64,000 nucleotides of DNA, from contig NZ_JBHTMP010000002.1 of NCBI RefSeq assembly GCF_042679305.1, positions 1 through 64,000 of the forward strand, written 5' to 3'. Position numbers and translations under genes: made by a program. The notes beneath the pieces were generated by a model. It was not told the DNA's origin. It ran no database searches and saw nothing but the letters and a program-made list of their open reading frames with translations. Below are positions 1 to 7,287 of this stretch, piece after piece. How positions within the stretch are numbered: the first letter of the stretch is position 1; the number at the start of each line of letters is the position of its first letter. This DNA comes from Micromonospora_H sonneratiae. GTDB taxonomy: Bacteria; Actinomycetota; Actinomycetes; Mycobacteriales; Micromonosporaceae.

Positions 1-49
1 GGCGGGTACGACCCCGGCGGGCACGGCCCCGGCGGGTACAGCCCCGGCG
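1..49. repeat. 15-bp tandem repeat inside the permease gene
   Basis: Three to four nearly identical 15-base units (consensus CCCCGGCGGGTACGA, first unit cut by the window edge) run from base 1 to about 49. In the permease frame they encode V/A-V-P-A-G pentapeptides, a flexible linker or tail likely to vary in length between strains. Confidence 0.75.
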
Positions 50-930
50 CCGGGCTGGACCCGCAGGCGACCCCGGGCCGGGTCGAACCGGCCGAACCAC
101 AGCGCCCCCAGCGTCGCCAGCACGACCGCGACCAGGACGAACACGATCCGCCCCCCGACGAAGCCGGCGGAGAGGTCCAGCCCGGACCATTCGAACGTCC
201 GGAGCGGATGGTCCAGGTACATCAGTCCCAGGGCAAACTCGCCGTTGGCCCGGCCGCCGTGTTGGGCCACGATGTCGGCCCGCATCGAATCCCGGATCTC
301 GCCGATGCCGAGCCCACCGAAGAGGTCATCGGTGCCCTGTCCCACGAAGACGAAGACCAGCCAGCCGAAGAACCAGACGACGTTGCCGAGGCCGCCTCGC
401 AGCGGCCGGACCGTCTCGAAGAACACCGCCGCAGCGGCGGTCACCGCCAGGACCGGCAGCGCGATCAGCACGAACGGCACCAGCAACCCGACCGGATCGA
501 CGGCCCGGGACTCACCACGCACCAACTGCATCATCAGTGCCGTACCGGCCAAGGCCAGCAGCATCGAGCCGAACACCATCAGGTTGCTGAGCCACTTTCC
601 GGCCAGGTAGGTGGCCATCCGCAGTGGCGTCGCGGCCAGCAGTTGGCCGACCCGGGTCTGCTCGTCGCGGGCCACGGCGTTGCGTACGACGTAGAACCCG
701 CCAAGGGTGAGCCAGAGCATGCCGGCGAGGGCGGTCACCGTACCGACGTAGGCGCTGTCGTAGACGCCCCGGAAGTTGCCGGCGTTCAGGATCACCCAGC
801 GTCCGTCCACAGCCGGCGCCGCCAGGTAGCCCAGGCCGATCGCGGACACCAGGATCGCCAGGTACGCCGGGCGGCGTACCCGCTCGCGGAAGTCGGCCAC
901 GGCGAGCGCGCCGAGTACACCCGGCCTCAT
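1..930 (-). CDS. ABC-2 type transporter permease (C-terminus off window)
   Basis: Membrane subunit of an ABC exporter; substrate unknown. It starts at ATG 930, which overlaps the ATPase stop by 4 bases (ATGA), so the two are translationally coupled. The visible 310 residues have several hydrophobic helices (for example around residues 22-36, 66-82, 116-134 and 145-170) and a cytoplasmic stretch with RNAVARDEQTRVGQLLAATP, typical of ABC-2 permeases. The end at the window edge encodes repeated AVPAG units and is cut, so the C-terminus is unknown. It is the last visible gene of a lipoprotein, ATPase, permease operon. Confidence 0.85.
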   Translation of the reverse strand, partial: MRPGVLGALAVADFRERVRRPAYLAILVSAIGLGYLAAPAVDGRWVILNAGNFRGVYDSAYVGTVTALAGMLWLTLGGFYVVRNAVARDEQTRVGQLLAATPLRMATYLAGKWLSNLMVFGSMLLALAGTALMMQLVRGESRAVDPVGLLVPFVLIALPVLAVTAAAAVFFETVRPLRGGLGNVVWFFGWLVFVFVGQGTDDLFGGLGIGEIRDSMRADIVAQHGGRANGEFALGLMYLDHPLRTFEWSGLDLSAGFVGGRIVFVLVAVVLATLGALWFGRFDPARGRLRVQPGAGAVPAGAVPAGVVPA

Positions 931-1829
931 CGGGGCACCGCCGGCAGTTCGCCGGTGCTCGCCCCTGATCCGGGAACCACACCGAGGTAGACGTCCTCCA
1001 GGTCCGGTGGCACTGCGATCGCGTCGGCGGTGGGCGGCCCGCCCGACAGTAGCCGGACCCGTACGCCGGCGGTGGTCCGTACGGTGCGGCTGACCACGTA
1101 CCGTGCCTGGAGTTGGGCCGCCTCGGCCGGGCCGACCACCGTCTCCCAGACCTGCCCGGTCATCGTGCCCAGCAACTCCTCCGGGGTGCCCCGGCGCCGT
1201 AGCCGCCCCTGCGCCATGATCGCGATGTCGTTGGACACCGACTCGATGTCGGAGACGATGTGGGTGGAGAGCAGCACGATACGGTCGGCCGCCAGATCAC
1301 TGAGCAGGTTGCGGAACCGCACCCGCTCCTCCGGGTCCAGCCCGGCGGTCGGCTCGTCGACGATGATCACCCGAGGGTCGGCCAGCAGGGCCTGGGCGAT
1401 GCCGACCCGGCGCAGCATGCCGCCGGAGTACCCGCCCAGTGGCCGCTTGGCCGCCTCGGTCAGGTTGACCAGTTCCAGCAGTTCGTCGATACGGCTGCGG
1501 GCGGACCGGGCGGACAGTCCCTTGACCGCCGCCAGGTAGGACAGGAACTCCCGGGCGGACAGGTGGGGGTAGACACCGAAGTCCTGCGGGAGAAAGCCCA
1601 GCGTCTGCCGTAGCTCGTTCGGCCGGGCCACCACGTCGGTGCCGTTGAACAGGATCCTCCCGCTGCTCGGCCGGGTCACCGTCGCGGCGATCCGCAGCAG
1701 GGAGGACTTGCCCGCCCCGTTGGGTCCGAGCAGGCCCAGCAGCCCGGTCCCGATCCGCAGGGTCAGTCCGTCGATGGCCCGCTTCTGCCCCCGATAGACC
1801 TTCGTGACGTCGATCAATTCCAGTTGCAC
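927..1829 (-). CDS. ABC transporter ATP-binding protein
   Basis: Cytoplasmic ATPase that drives the ABC-2 permease encoded next. Start GTG 1829 is preceded by GGGAG; the longer open frame upstream overlaps the lipoprotein gene and is not used. The product is 300 residues. Walker A is GPNGAGKSS (residues 35-43), the signature is YSGGM (134-138), Walker B is VIIVDEP (153-159), and the switch histidine lies in LLSTH near residue 188. The C-terminal third resembles the accessory tail of exporters of the CcmA/drug-exporter class. Only 10 bases separate it from the lipoprotein stop, so the three genes form one operon. Confidence 0.92.
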   Translation of the reverse strand: MQLELIDVTKVYRGQKRAIDGLTLRIGTGLLGLLGPNGAGKSSLLRIAATVTRPSSGRILFNGTDVVARPNELRQTLGFLPQDFGVYPHLSAREFLSYLAAVKGLSARSARSRIDELLELVNLTEAAKRPLGGYSGGMLRRVGIAQALLADPRVIIVDEPTAGLDPEERVRFRNLLSDLAADRIVLLSTHIVSDIESVSNDIAIMAQGRLRRRGTPEELLGTMTGQVWETVVGPAEAAQLQARYVVSRTVRTTAGVRVRLLSGGPPTADAIAVPPDLEDVYLGVVPGSGASTGELPAVPR

Positions 1830-1839
1830 GTTCTGCTCC

Positions 1840-2667
1840 CTATCCGGCTTTCCGTACCGTGGCGTTGCCGTTCTCGGCCACCGCGGTGACCACCCGGGGG
1901 CTCGCCGGATCGTTCGGCACGGCCGACTTCGCCGTACCGGTGTCGCTGGTGGTGGTGACCCGATAGGTCTCGGCCCCCGCCGGGAGGGTGACCTTGACCG
2001 GGCCGGTGCTGGACCGGGCCTCGACCCGGGTCGGCGCGGCGGCGAACGACAGGTCGATGCCGCCATCGGTCGCCTCGGCGGTGACCTCGGCCGACCGGGA
2101 CCCGGTGACCGTGATGTTCGCGTCGGAGCCGGTCAGCCGCAGCTTGCCGGACGGGTCCTCGACCCGCATCCAGTTGTCCGTCACCCTGATCGTCAGGTCG
2201 CCGGGGATCGCCACGGCCCGCACCGGCGCACCGTCGCTGCGCACCTCCACCGCGACCCCCGGCGGCACCTTGACGATGTGCCGCCCGCCACAGTTGATGA
2301 CCAGGCCACTACAGGTGATCGTCAGCTTCAGCGTGCCGTCGGTCAGCGACCAGGTCGCGTTCTTCCCGGTGGCGGCCTTGCCGGTGAGCGACCGCTGCAC
2401 CTCGACCGCCTCGCTGGTGCCGGCCACCAGGCGCAGGTCGGCGAGGCTGTTCTCGATGGTCAGCTTCGGGCCGGAGAACGGGAAGCTCTGCGTGTCCTCC
2501 CGTTGCTCGTCCCGCGCCGCCAGGTCACTGCAACCGGCCGCGCCGACCAGGGCCGCCACGACGGCGGGGACCAACAGCAGCCGACCCGCCCCGCGTCCTA
2601 CCGGCAGACCGGTACGCCCCTGCGCTCGTTCAGGCAGTCGCCCTCGGTCCTCTGTTGTCTCCGGCAT
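1840..2667 (-). CDS. Secreted lipoprotein, DUF4097-like beta-repeat protein
   Basis: Predicted lipoprotein anchored to the outer face of the membrane. The N-terminal region has a hydrophobic segment (residues 30-45) ending in lipobox GAAGC with lipidated Cys46. The mature part is a series of short beta-strand repeats such as SLADLRLVAGTSEAVEV and LRLTGSDANITVTGS, the pattern of the DUF4097 putative-adhesin family. ATG 2667 has an AAAGG-type ribosome site; GTG 2670 directly before it is also possible. First gene of an operon with the ABC exporter, and divergent from a two-component system, which suggests an envelope-stress module; that role is inference. Confidence 0.8.
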   Translation of the reverse strand: MPETTEDRGRLPERAQGRTGLPVGRGAGRLLLVPAVVAALVGAAGCSDLAARDEQREDTQSFPFSGPKLTIENSLADLRLVAGTSEAVEVQRSLTGKAATGKNATWSLTDGTLKLTITCSGLVINCGGRHIVKVPPGVAVEVRSDGAPVRAVAIPGDLTIRVTDNWMRVEDPSGKLRLTGSDANITVTGSRSAEVTAEATDGGIDLSFAAAPTRVEARSSTGPVKVTLPAGAETYRVTTTSDTGTAKSAVPNDPASPRVVTAVAENGNATVRKAG

Positions 2668-2835
2668 CACGAATGCCGCCTTTCTGCTGCTCCAACAACG
2701 CCGGTTCAGCAGACCAGTCGGGGGGTGGTGTGGGCACTACCAGCAGTTCCCCAAACCGAGGTAGAGCCAGGCATACCCGCTGGCTACGCGCAGGTGGCTG
2801 GGCTTCCGGCCAGGCGAGGGCCTAACCTGCCTCGG
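2668..2835. promoter_or_regulatory. Divergent promoter region, lipoprotein-ABC operon and NarL-type two-component system
   Basis: 168 noncoding bases between two divergent starts must carry both promoters. No clear -35/-10 pair or long palindrome could be recognised. Confidence 0.5.
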
Positions 2836-4161
2836 GTGGACACCCCGGATTCCAGGACAGCACTGGAGGCGATCGGCAGACGACGCCTCCTGCGCAGCGC
2901 GTGGCCATGGCGGTCCCTGGCCTACCTGGTGACCGCCCTGCCTCCGGTGTTCACCGCAGTCGTCCTGATGGCCGTCCTCGGGCTCCCCTGGGCTGTGCTC
3001 CTGCGCTGGTTGGGCACCCGTGCCGATCAGCCCCTCGGCGAACTGCTCTTCCTCGCCCTGCTCGGCACCGGGCTGATCGTGACCGTCGGTCCGCTGGGGG
3101 CGATGCCGTTGGCCGCGCTGGAACGGTCGCGGCTACGCCTCATCGACCACCGGCCGGTCACCGCCGGGCACCGCCCACCGCCGGAGGCCACCCCCTGGGC
3201 GTGGCTGCGGACCCGTTACACCGAGGCGGCCACCTGGCGCGAACTGGGCTACCTCTGTCTGATGGCCACCGTGGTCCCGGCGCTGTACGGCGTCGTCGGG
3301 CTGGTGGTGCTGCTGCTCGGGGTGTACGTGGTGAGCCCGTTCCTGGTCCACGACGGTGAACCGGTGGCGCTCGGCTTCGGAGAGATCACCACCATCGGTG
3401 GGACCCTGCCGTACGCGATCATCAGCCTGCTGCTGCTGCCGACGCTGGTGCCGTACCTGCTGACCGGCCTGGCCGGGGTGCACGGCGCGTTGGCGCGGAC
3501 GCTGCTGCACGGCGGCTCCGACGAGGGGCTCCGCGCCGAACTGGTCGAGGTGTCCCGGTCCCGGGCCCGGCTGGTGGCCGCCTTCGAGGCGGAGCGCCGC
3601 CGGATCGAGCGGGACCTGCACGACGGAGCCCAGCAGAGACTGGTCAGCCTGACCCTGCAACTGGGGTTGGCCCGGCTCGACCTGCCGCCCGGCTCCGCCT
3701 CGGCACAGGCCGTGGCCACCGCACATGAACAGGCGAAGCAGCTCATGGCCGAGTTGCGCGAACTCATCCACGGCATCCATCCGCAGGTGCTCACCGACCG
3801 TGGGCTCACCGCCGCGGTACAGGAACTCGCCACCCAGGCCGCGATCGAGGTGGTAGTGCACGGTGAACTGCCCGGACGGTTGCCGGACCACATCGAGGCG
3901 ACGGCCTACTTCGTGGTCGCCGAGGCGCTGACCAACGTCGCCAAGCACAGCGCCGCCACCCGCGCGACCGTGACCGTGCACCGGCATGGTGACCAGCTCG
4001 TCCTTGAGGTCGACGACAACGGCCGGGGTGGGGCCGACCCGGCACAGGGCACCGGTCTCACCGGCCTGGCCGACCGGATCGCGGTGGTCGACGGAAGAAT
4101 GTTGCTGTCCAGCCCGGTCGGTGGACCGACCCGACTACGTGTGGAGTTGCCGTGCGGCTAG
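2836..4161 (+). CDS. Sensor histidine kinase, NarL/DesK type
   Basis: Membrane sensor kinase of a two-component system. Start GTG 2836 gives 441 residues; the frame is open far upstream but that part overlaps the lipoprotein gene. The N-terminal half has about four membrane helices (residues about 32-58, 69-95, 137-163 and 184-215), like actinobacterial 'sensor domain' kinases. The dimerisation/phosphoacceptor helix has RRRIERDLHDGAQQRL with His262, followed by ELIHGIHP. The N box is EALTNVAKHS (Asn367) and the G box is DDNGRGG with GTGLTGLADR. It overlaps the response regulator by 10 bases. The stimulus is unknown; the divergent lipoprotein-ABC operon is a likely target. Confidence 0.9.
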   Translation: MDTPDSRTALEAIGRRRLLRSAWPWRSLAYLVTALPPVFTAVVLMAVLGLPWAVLLRWLGTRADQPLGELLFLALLGTGLIVTVGPLGAMPLAALERSRLRLIDHRPVTAGHRPPPEATPWAWLRTRYTEAATWRELGYLCLMATVVPALYGVVGLVVLLLGVYVVSPFLVHDGEPVALGFGEITTIGGTLPYAIISLLLLPTLVPYLLTGLAGVHGALARTLLHGGSDEGLRAELVEVSRSRARLVAAFEAERRRIERDLHDGAQQRLVSLTLQLGLARLDLPPGSASAQAVATAHEQAKQLMAELRELIHGIHPQVLTDRGLTAAVQELATQAAIEVVVHGELPGRLPDHIEATAYFVVAEALTNVAKHSAATRATVTVHRHGDQLVLEVDDNGRGGADPAQGTGLTGLADRIAVVDGRMLLSSPVGGPTRLRVELPCG

Positions 4162-4832
4162 ACCAGACCCCGATCCGAGTGGTCCTCGCCGAGGACGGTG
4201 TGCTGCTGCGCGAAGGGCTCGCCGGGCTGCTGACCCGGTTCGGGTTCGAGGTCGTCGCTGCGGTCGGCGATGCCGAGGCCCTCCTGCGGGCCGTTGCCGA
4301 GCATCGTCCTGACCTCGTCGTAACCGACATCCGGATGCCACCGGACCACACCGACGAGGGGCTGCGGGCCGCCGTACAGCTCCGCCGCGCCTATCCGGGG
4401 CTCGCTGTCGTCGCACTCAGCCAGTACGTGCAGCAGAGCTACGCCGCCGACCTGCTGGACTCCGGCGACGGGTGCCGGGTCGGCTACCTGTTGAAGGACC
4501 GGGTGGTCGACGTCGAGGAGTTCGTCACCGCACTCCGTCAGGTGGTCGACGGGGGCACCGTGGTCGATCCGCAGGTCGTACGTCAACTGCTGCGTCGGCG
4601 TAGCGATCCGTTGGCGTCACTGTCCGCCCGGGAACGTGAGGTGCTGGCGCTCGTCGCCGAGGGACACTCCAACGCCGCGATCGCCAGGCTGCTCGTCGTC
4701 ACGGAGGCGGCGGTCGGAAAACACGTCGGCAACATCCTCGCCAAGCTCAGCCTCCCGCCGACCGACGACAGCAACCGCCGGGTCCTCGCGGTCCTGGCCT
4801 ATCTGCGCAGCGGCGACGGCACCGCCCGGTAG
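4152..4832 (+). CDS. Response regulator, NarL/LuxR family
   Basis: DNA-binding partner of the kinase just upstream. The receiver domain covers residues about 7-125, with acidic pocket E14-D15 and phosphoacceptor Asp59 in DLVVTDIRMPP. The LuxR-type helix-turn-helix is at about 155-215 (LSAREREVLALVAEGHSN, AVGKHVGNILAKL). GTG 4152 lies inside the last codons of the kinase gene, so expression is coupled. The 226-residue length is usual. Regulation of the divergent exporter operon is inferred from position only. Confidence 0.93.
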   Translation: MRLDQTPIRVVLAEDGVLLREGLAGLLTRFGFEVVAAVGDAEALLRAVAEHRPDLVVTDIRMPPDHTDEGLRAAVQLRRAYPGLAVVALSQYVQQSYAADLLDSGDGCRVGYLLKDRVVDVEEFVTALRQVVDGGTVVDPQVVRQLLRRRSDPLASLSAREREVLALVAEGHSNAAIARLLVVTEAAVGKHVGNILAKLSLPPTDDSNRRVLAVLAYLRSGDGTAR

Positions 4833-4860
4833 CCCACAGGGGGAAACCGGCGGTCCCGAC

Positions 4861-5877
4861 TCAGGGCCTCGCCGGCTGGTCGCCCAGTATGCTGCCCCGC
4901 TGCGCGGCCCAGTCCAGCGAGTGCCGGATGCCCTCCTCGACGGAGAGTTCCGGCCGCCAGTCGAGCAGCGCGGACGAACGGTCGCTCCGGGTGTACGAGC
5001 CGGCCGAGTCGCCGGGGCGGGGGTCGGTTTCGCGTACCCGCAGCGGCCGGTCCGCGACGGATCGGAAGGCGGCGACGAACTCCCGGACGGTGGTGCCGTT
5101 CCCGCTGCCGAGGTTGATGGACTCGTGGGACCGGGGCCCCCCGACCGGCAGGATCTCGTCGAAGCGCCGCAGCGCCTGGACGTGCGCCCGGGCCAGGTCC
5201 CAGACGTGGATGTAGTCGCGGATTCCCGATCCGTCGCGGGTGGGCCAGTCGACCCCGGTGATCAGGAACTCCCCGTCGTCCTCCAGCGCGGTGATCAGCT
5301 TGCCGAGTACGTGGCTGGGGCGACTGACCTGTAGGCCGGTACGAAGTTTGGGATCCGCGCCGATCGGGTTGAAGTAGCGCAGTGACAGGGCCCGTAGCGA
5401 GGTGGCCGCGGCGGTGTCCGTCAACACCTGCTCCATCATCACCTTGCTCCGGGCGTACGGGCTCGTCGGGGCGAGTGGGGAGGTCTCGTCGACGGAGAAG
5501 TCGTCGCCCGGCTGGTAGATCGCGGCCGAGGAGCTGAACAGGTAGCGCTCGCAGCCGTTGCGCAGCACGTGCTCGATGAAGTCGATCGACTTGGCCACGT
5601 TCTCCCGGTAGTAGCGCAGGGGCTGCTCGACCGACTCCGGCACCACGATCAGCGCGGCGGTGTGCACTACCGCTGCGATCCCGGGATGCTCCGCGAAGAT
5701 CCGGTCGACCAGCGGGCCGTCGGCGATGTCGCCCTGATAGAAGATCCGATCCCGGGTGAACTCGATCCGGCCGGTGGCGAGGTTGTCCAGGATGACCGGT
5801 TCCAGGCCCTCGTCGAGGCACGCCGAGGCCACCGTACTGCCGATGAAGCCCGCGCCACCGGCCACCAGTACCTTCAC
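4861..5877 (-). CDS. galE: UDP-glucose 4-epimerase
   Basis: Interconverts UDP-glucose and UDP-galactose, supplying UDP-galactose for cell-wall polymers. It is an extended short-chain dehydrogenase: the NAD-binding motif GGAGFIG is at residues 7-13, the catalytic Ser is in FSSSAAIY, and the YARSK motif (Tyr-x-x-x-Lys) is near residue 145. Substrate-side motifs LRYFNPIGA and RDYIHVWDLA are present. Start GTG 5877 is chosen because GGAGGTGGGC precedes it; a longer open frame upstream lacks that site. The product is 338 residues, normal for GalE. It stands alone, convergent with the response regulator and divergent from fadA. Confidence 0.93.
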   Translation of the reverse strand: MKVLVAGGAGFIGSTVASACLDEGLEPVILDNLATGRIEFTRDRIFYQGDIADGPLVDRIFAEHPGIAAVVHTAALIVVPESVEQPLRYYRENVAKSIDFIEHVLRNGCERYLFSSSAAIYQPGDDFSVDETSPLAPTSPYARSKVMMEQVLTDTAAATSLRALSLRYFNPIGADPKLRTGLQVSRPSHVLGKLITALEDDGEFLITGVDWPTRDGSGIRDYIHVWDLARAHVQALRRFDEILPVGGPRSHESINLGSGNGTTVREFVAAFRSVADRPLRVRETDPRPGDSAGSYTRSDRSSALLDWRPELSVEEGIRHSLDWAAQRGSILGDQPARP

Positions 5878-5971
5878 GCCCACCTCCGCATCCCACCATG
5901 TTCCGCGCTCAACGTACCGGACCGGGACTCGACACCCGCCCGACCTGCTGTGGCCCGGAGCACACACCACC

Positions 5972-6002
5972 CTTACACGCTACGGTTACCGACGAGTAGC
6001 AT
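5972..6002 (+). promoter_or_regulatory. Candidate fadAB promoter with embedded palindromic operator
   Basis: CTTACA (5972-5977) and TAGCAT (5997-6002) resemble -35 and -10 hexamers 19 bases apart. Between and across them the outer arms GCTAC (5979-5983) and GTAGC (5996-6000) are a perfect inverted repeat around GGTTACCGACGA. A repressor bound here would block the promoter, as TetR-type regulators do at many actinobacterial fatty-acid genes. The assignment is inference from sequence shape. Confidence 0.35.
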
Positions 6003-6093
6003 TCGGGGGAACGCCCGTGCCGGCGACCTTCATTCGGTCCGTAGTGCCGCCTGTCGGCGCGGAGGCCGAATCATGGTCGAAAAGGAGGCTCCA

Positions 6094-7287
6094 GTGCCCC
6101 GTGAAGTCCGGGATGTCGTCTTCGTGGACGGCGTCCGCACCCCGTTCGGCAAGGCGGGTGGCATGTACGCCAACACCCGCGCCGACGACCTGGTCATCCG
6201 CTGCATCCGTGAACTGCTGCGACGCAACCCCCAGTTGCCGCCCGAGCGGGTCGAGGAGGTGGCCATCGCCGCCACCACCCAGATCGGTGACCAGGGCCTG
6301 ACCATCGGCCGTACCGCCGCGCTGCTGTCCGGCCTGCCCAAGACCGTCCCCGGTTACTCCATCGACCGGATGTGCGCCGGTGCGATGACCGCCGTCACCA
6401 CCGTGGCCGGCGGCATCGCCATGGGGGCGTACGACGTCGCCATCGCCGGCGGGGTCGAGCACATGGGCCGTCACCCGATGGGTGAGGGCGTCGACCCCAA
6501 CCCGCGCATCCTGGCCGAAAAGCTGGTCGACCCGTCCGCGCTGGTGATGGGCGCGACCGCGGAGAACCTGCACGACCGGGTTCCGCACATCACCAAGGAG
6601 CGGACCGACGCGTTCGCCCTGGCGTCCCAGCAGAAGACCGCCAAGGCGTACGCCAACGGCAAGCTCCAGCCCGACCTGGTCCCGGTAGCCGTCCGTGACC
6701 CGGAGACCGGCTGGGGGCTGGCATGCGTCGACGAGGCCCCCCGGGACACGTCGCTGGAGAAGTTGGCCACCCTCAAGACGCCGTTCCGCCCGCACGGCAA
6801 GGTCACCGCAGGTAACGCCGCCGGCCTCAACGACGGCGCGACCGCCAGTCTGCTGGCCGCCGAGGACGTCGCCCGCGAACTGGGTCTGCCGATCGCGATG
6901 CGGCTGGTGTCGTACGGCTTCGTCGGGGTGGAGCCCGAGGTGATGGGCGTCGGCCCGATCCCGTCCACCGAGAAGGCGCTGCGGATCGCCGGACTCGGCA
7001 TCGACGACATCGGCCTGTTCGAGCTGAACGAGGCGTTCGCCGTACAGGTGCTGGCCTTCCTCGACCACTTCGGCATCGCCGACGACGACCCCCGGGTCAA
7101 CCAGTGGGGCGGCGCGATCGCCATCGGCCACCCGCTGGCCTCCTCGGGCGTGCGGCTGATGACCCAGCTCGCCCGGCAGTTCGCCGAGCACCCCGAGGTG
7201 CGCTACGGACTCACCGCCATGTGCATCGGCATCGGCATGGGCGGCACGGTCATCTGGGAGAACCCGAACTGGGAGGGCAACAAGTGA
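6094..7287 (+). CDS. fadA: Acetyl-CoA acyltransferase (thiolase)
   Basis: Last step of beta-oxidation: thiolytic cleavage of 3-ketoacyl-CoA to acetyl-CoA and a shortened acyl-CoA. The product is 397 residues. The acyl-accepting cysteine is Cys94 in SIDRMCAGAM, the catalytic histidine lies in AIAIGHPLASSG, and the C-terminal cysteine in TAMCIGIGMGG; NEAFA is also conserved. GTG 6094 is preferred because AAGGAGG ends 5 bases before it; an in-frame ATG 21 bases upstream lacks such a site. The stop overlaps the next gene's start (GTGA), so the two form the usual fadA-fadB pair of the trifunctional complex. Confidence 0.93.
   Translation: MPREVRDVVFVDGVRTPFGKAGGMYANTRADDLVIRCIRELLRRNPQLPPERVEEVAIAATTQIGDQGLTIGRTAALLSGLPKTVPGYSIDRMCAGAMTAVTTVAGGIAMGAYDVAIAGGVEHMGRHPMGEGVDPNPRILAEKLVDPSALVMGATAENLHDRVPHITKERTDAFALASQQKTAKAYANGKLQPDLVPVAVRDPETGWGLACVDEAPRDTSLEKLATLKTPFRPHGKVTAGNAAGLNDGATASLLAAEDVARELGLPIAMRLVSYGFVGVEPEVMGVGPIPSTEKALRIAGLGIDDIGLFELNEAFAVQVLAFLDHFGIADDDPRVNQWGGAIAIGHPLASSGVRLMTQLARQFAEHPEVRYGLTAMCIGIGMGGTVIWENPNWEGNK

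Noticed and set aside
1804..2835. Upstream extension of the histidine kinase frame
   Set aside because: It is antisense to the lipoprotein gene, has no kinase-like sequence, and GTG 2836 matches the family start.
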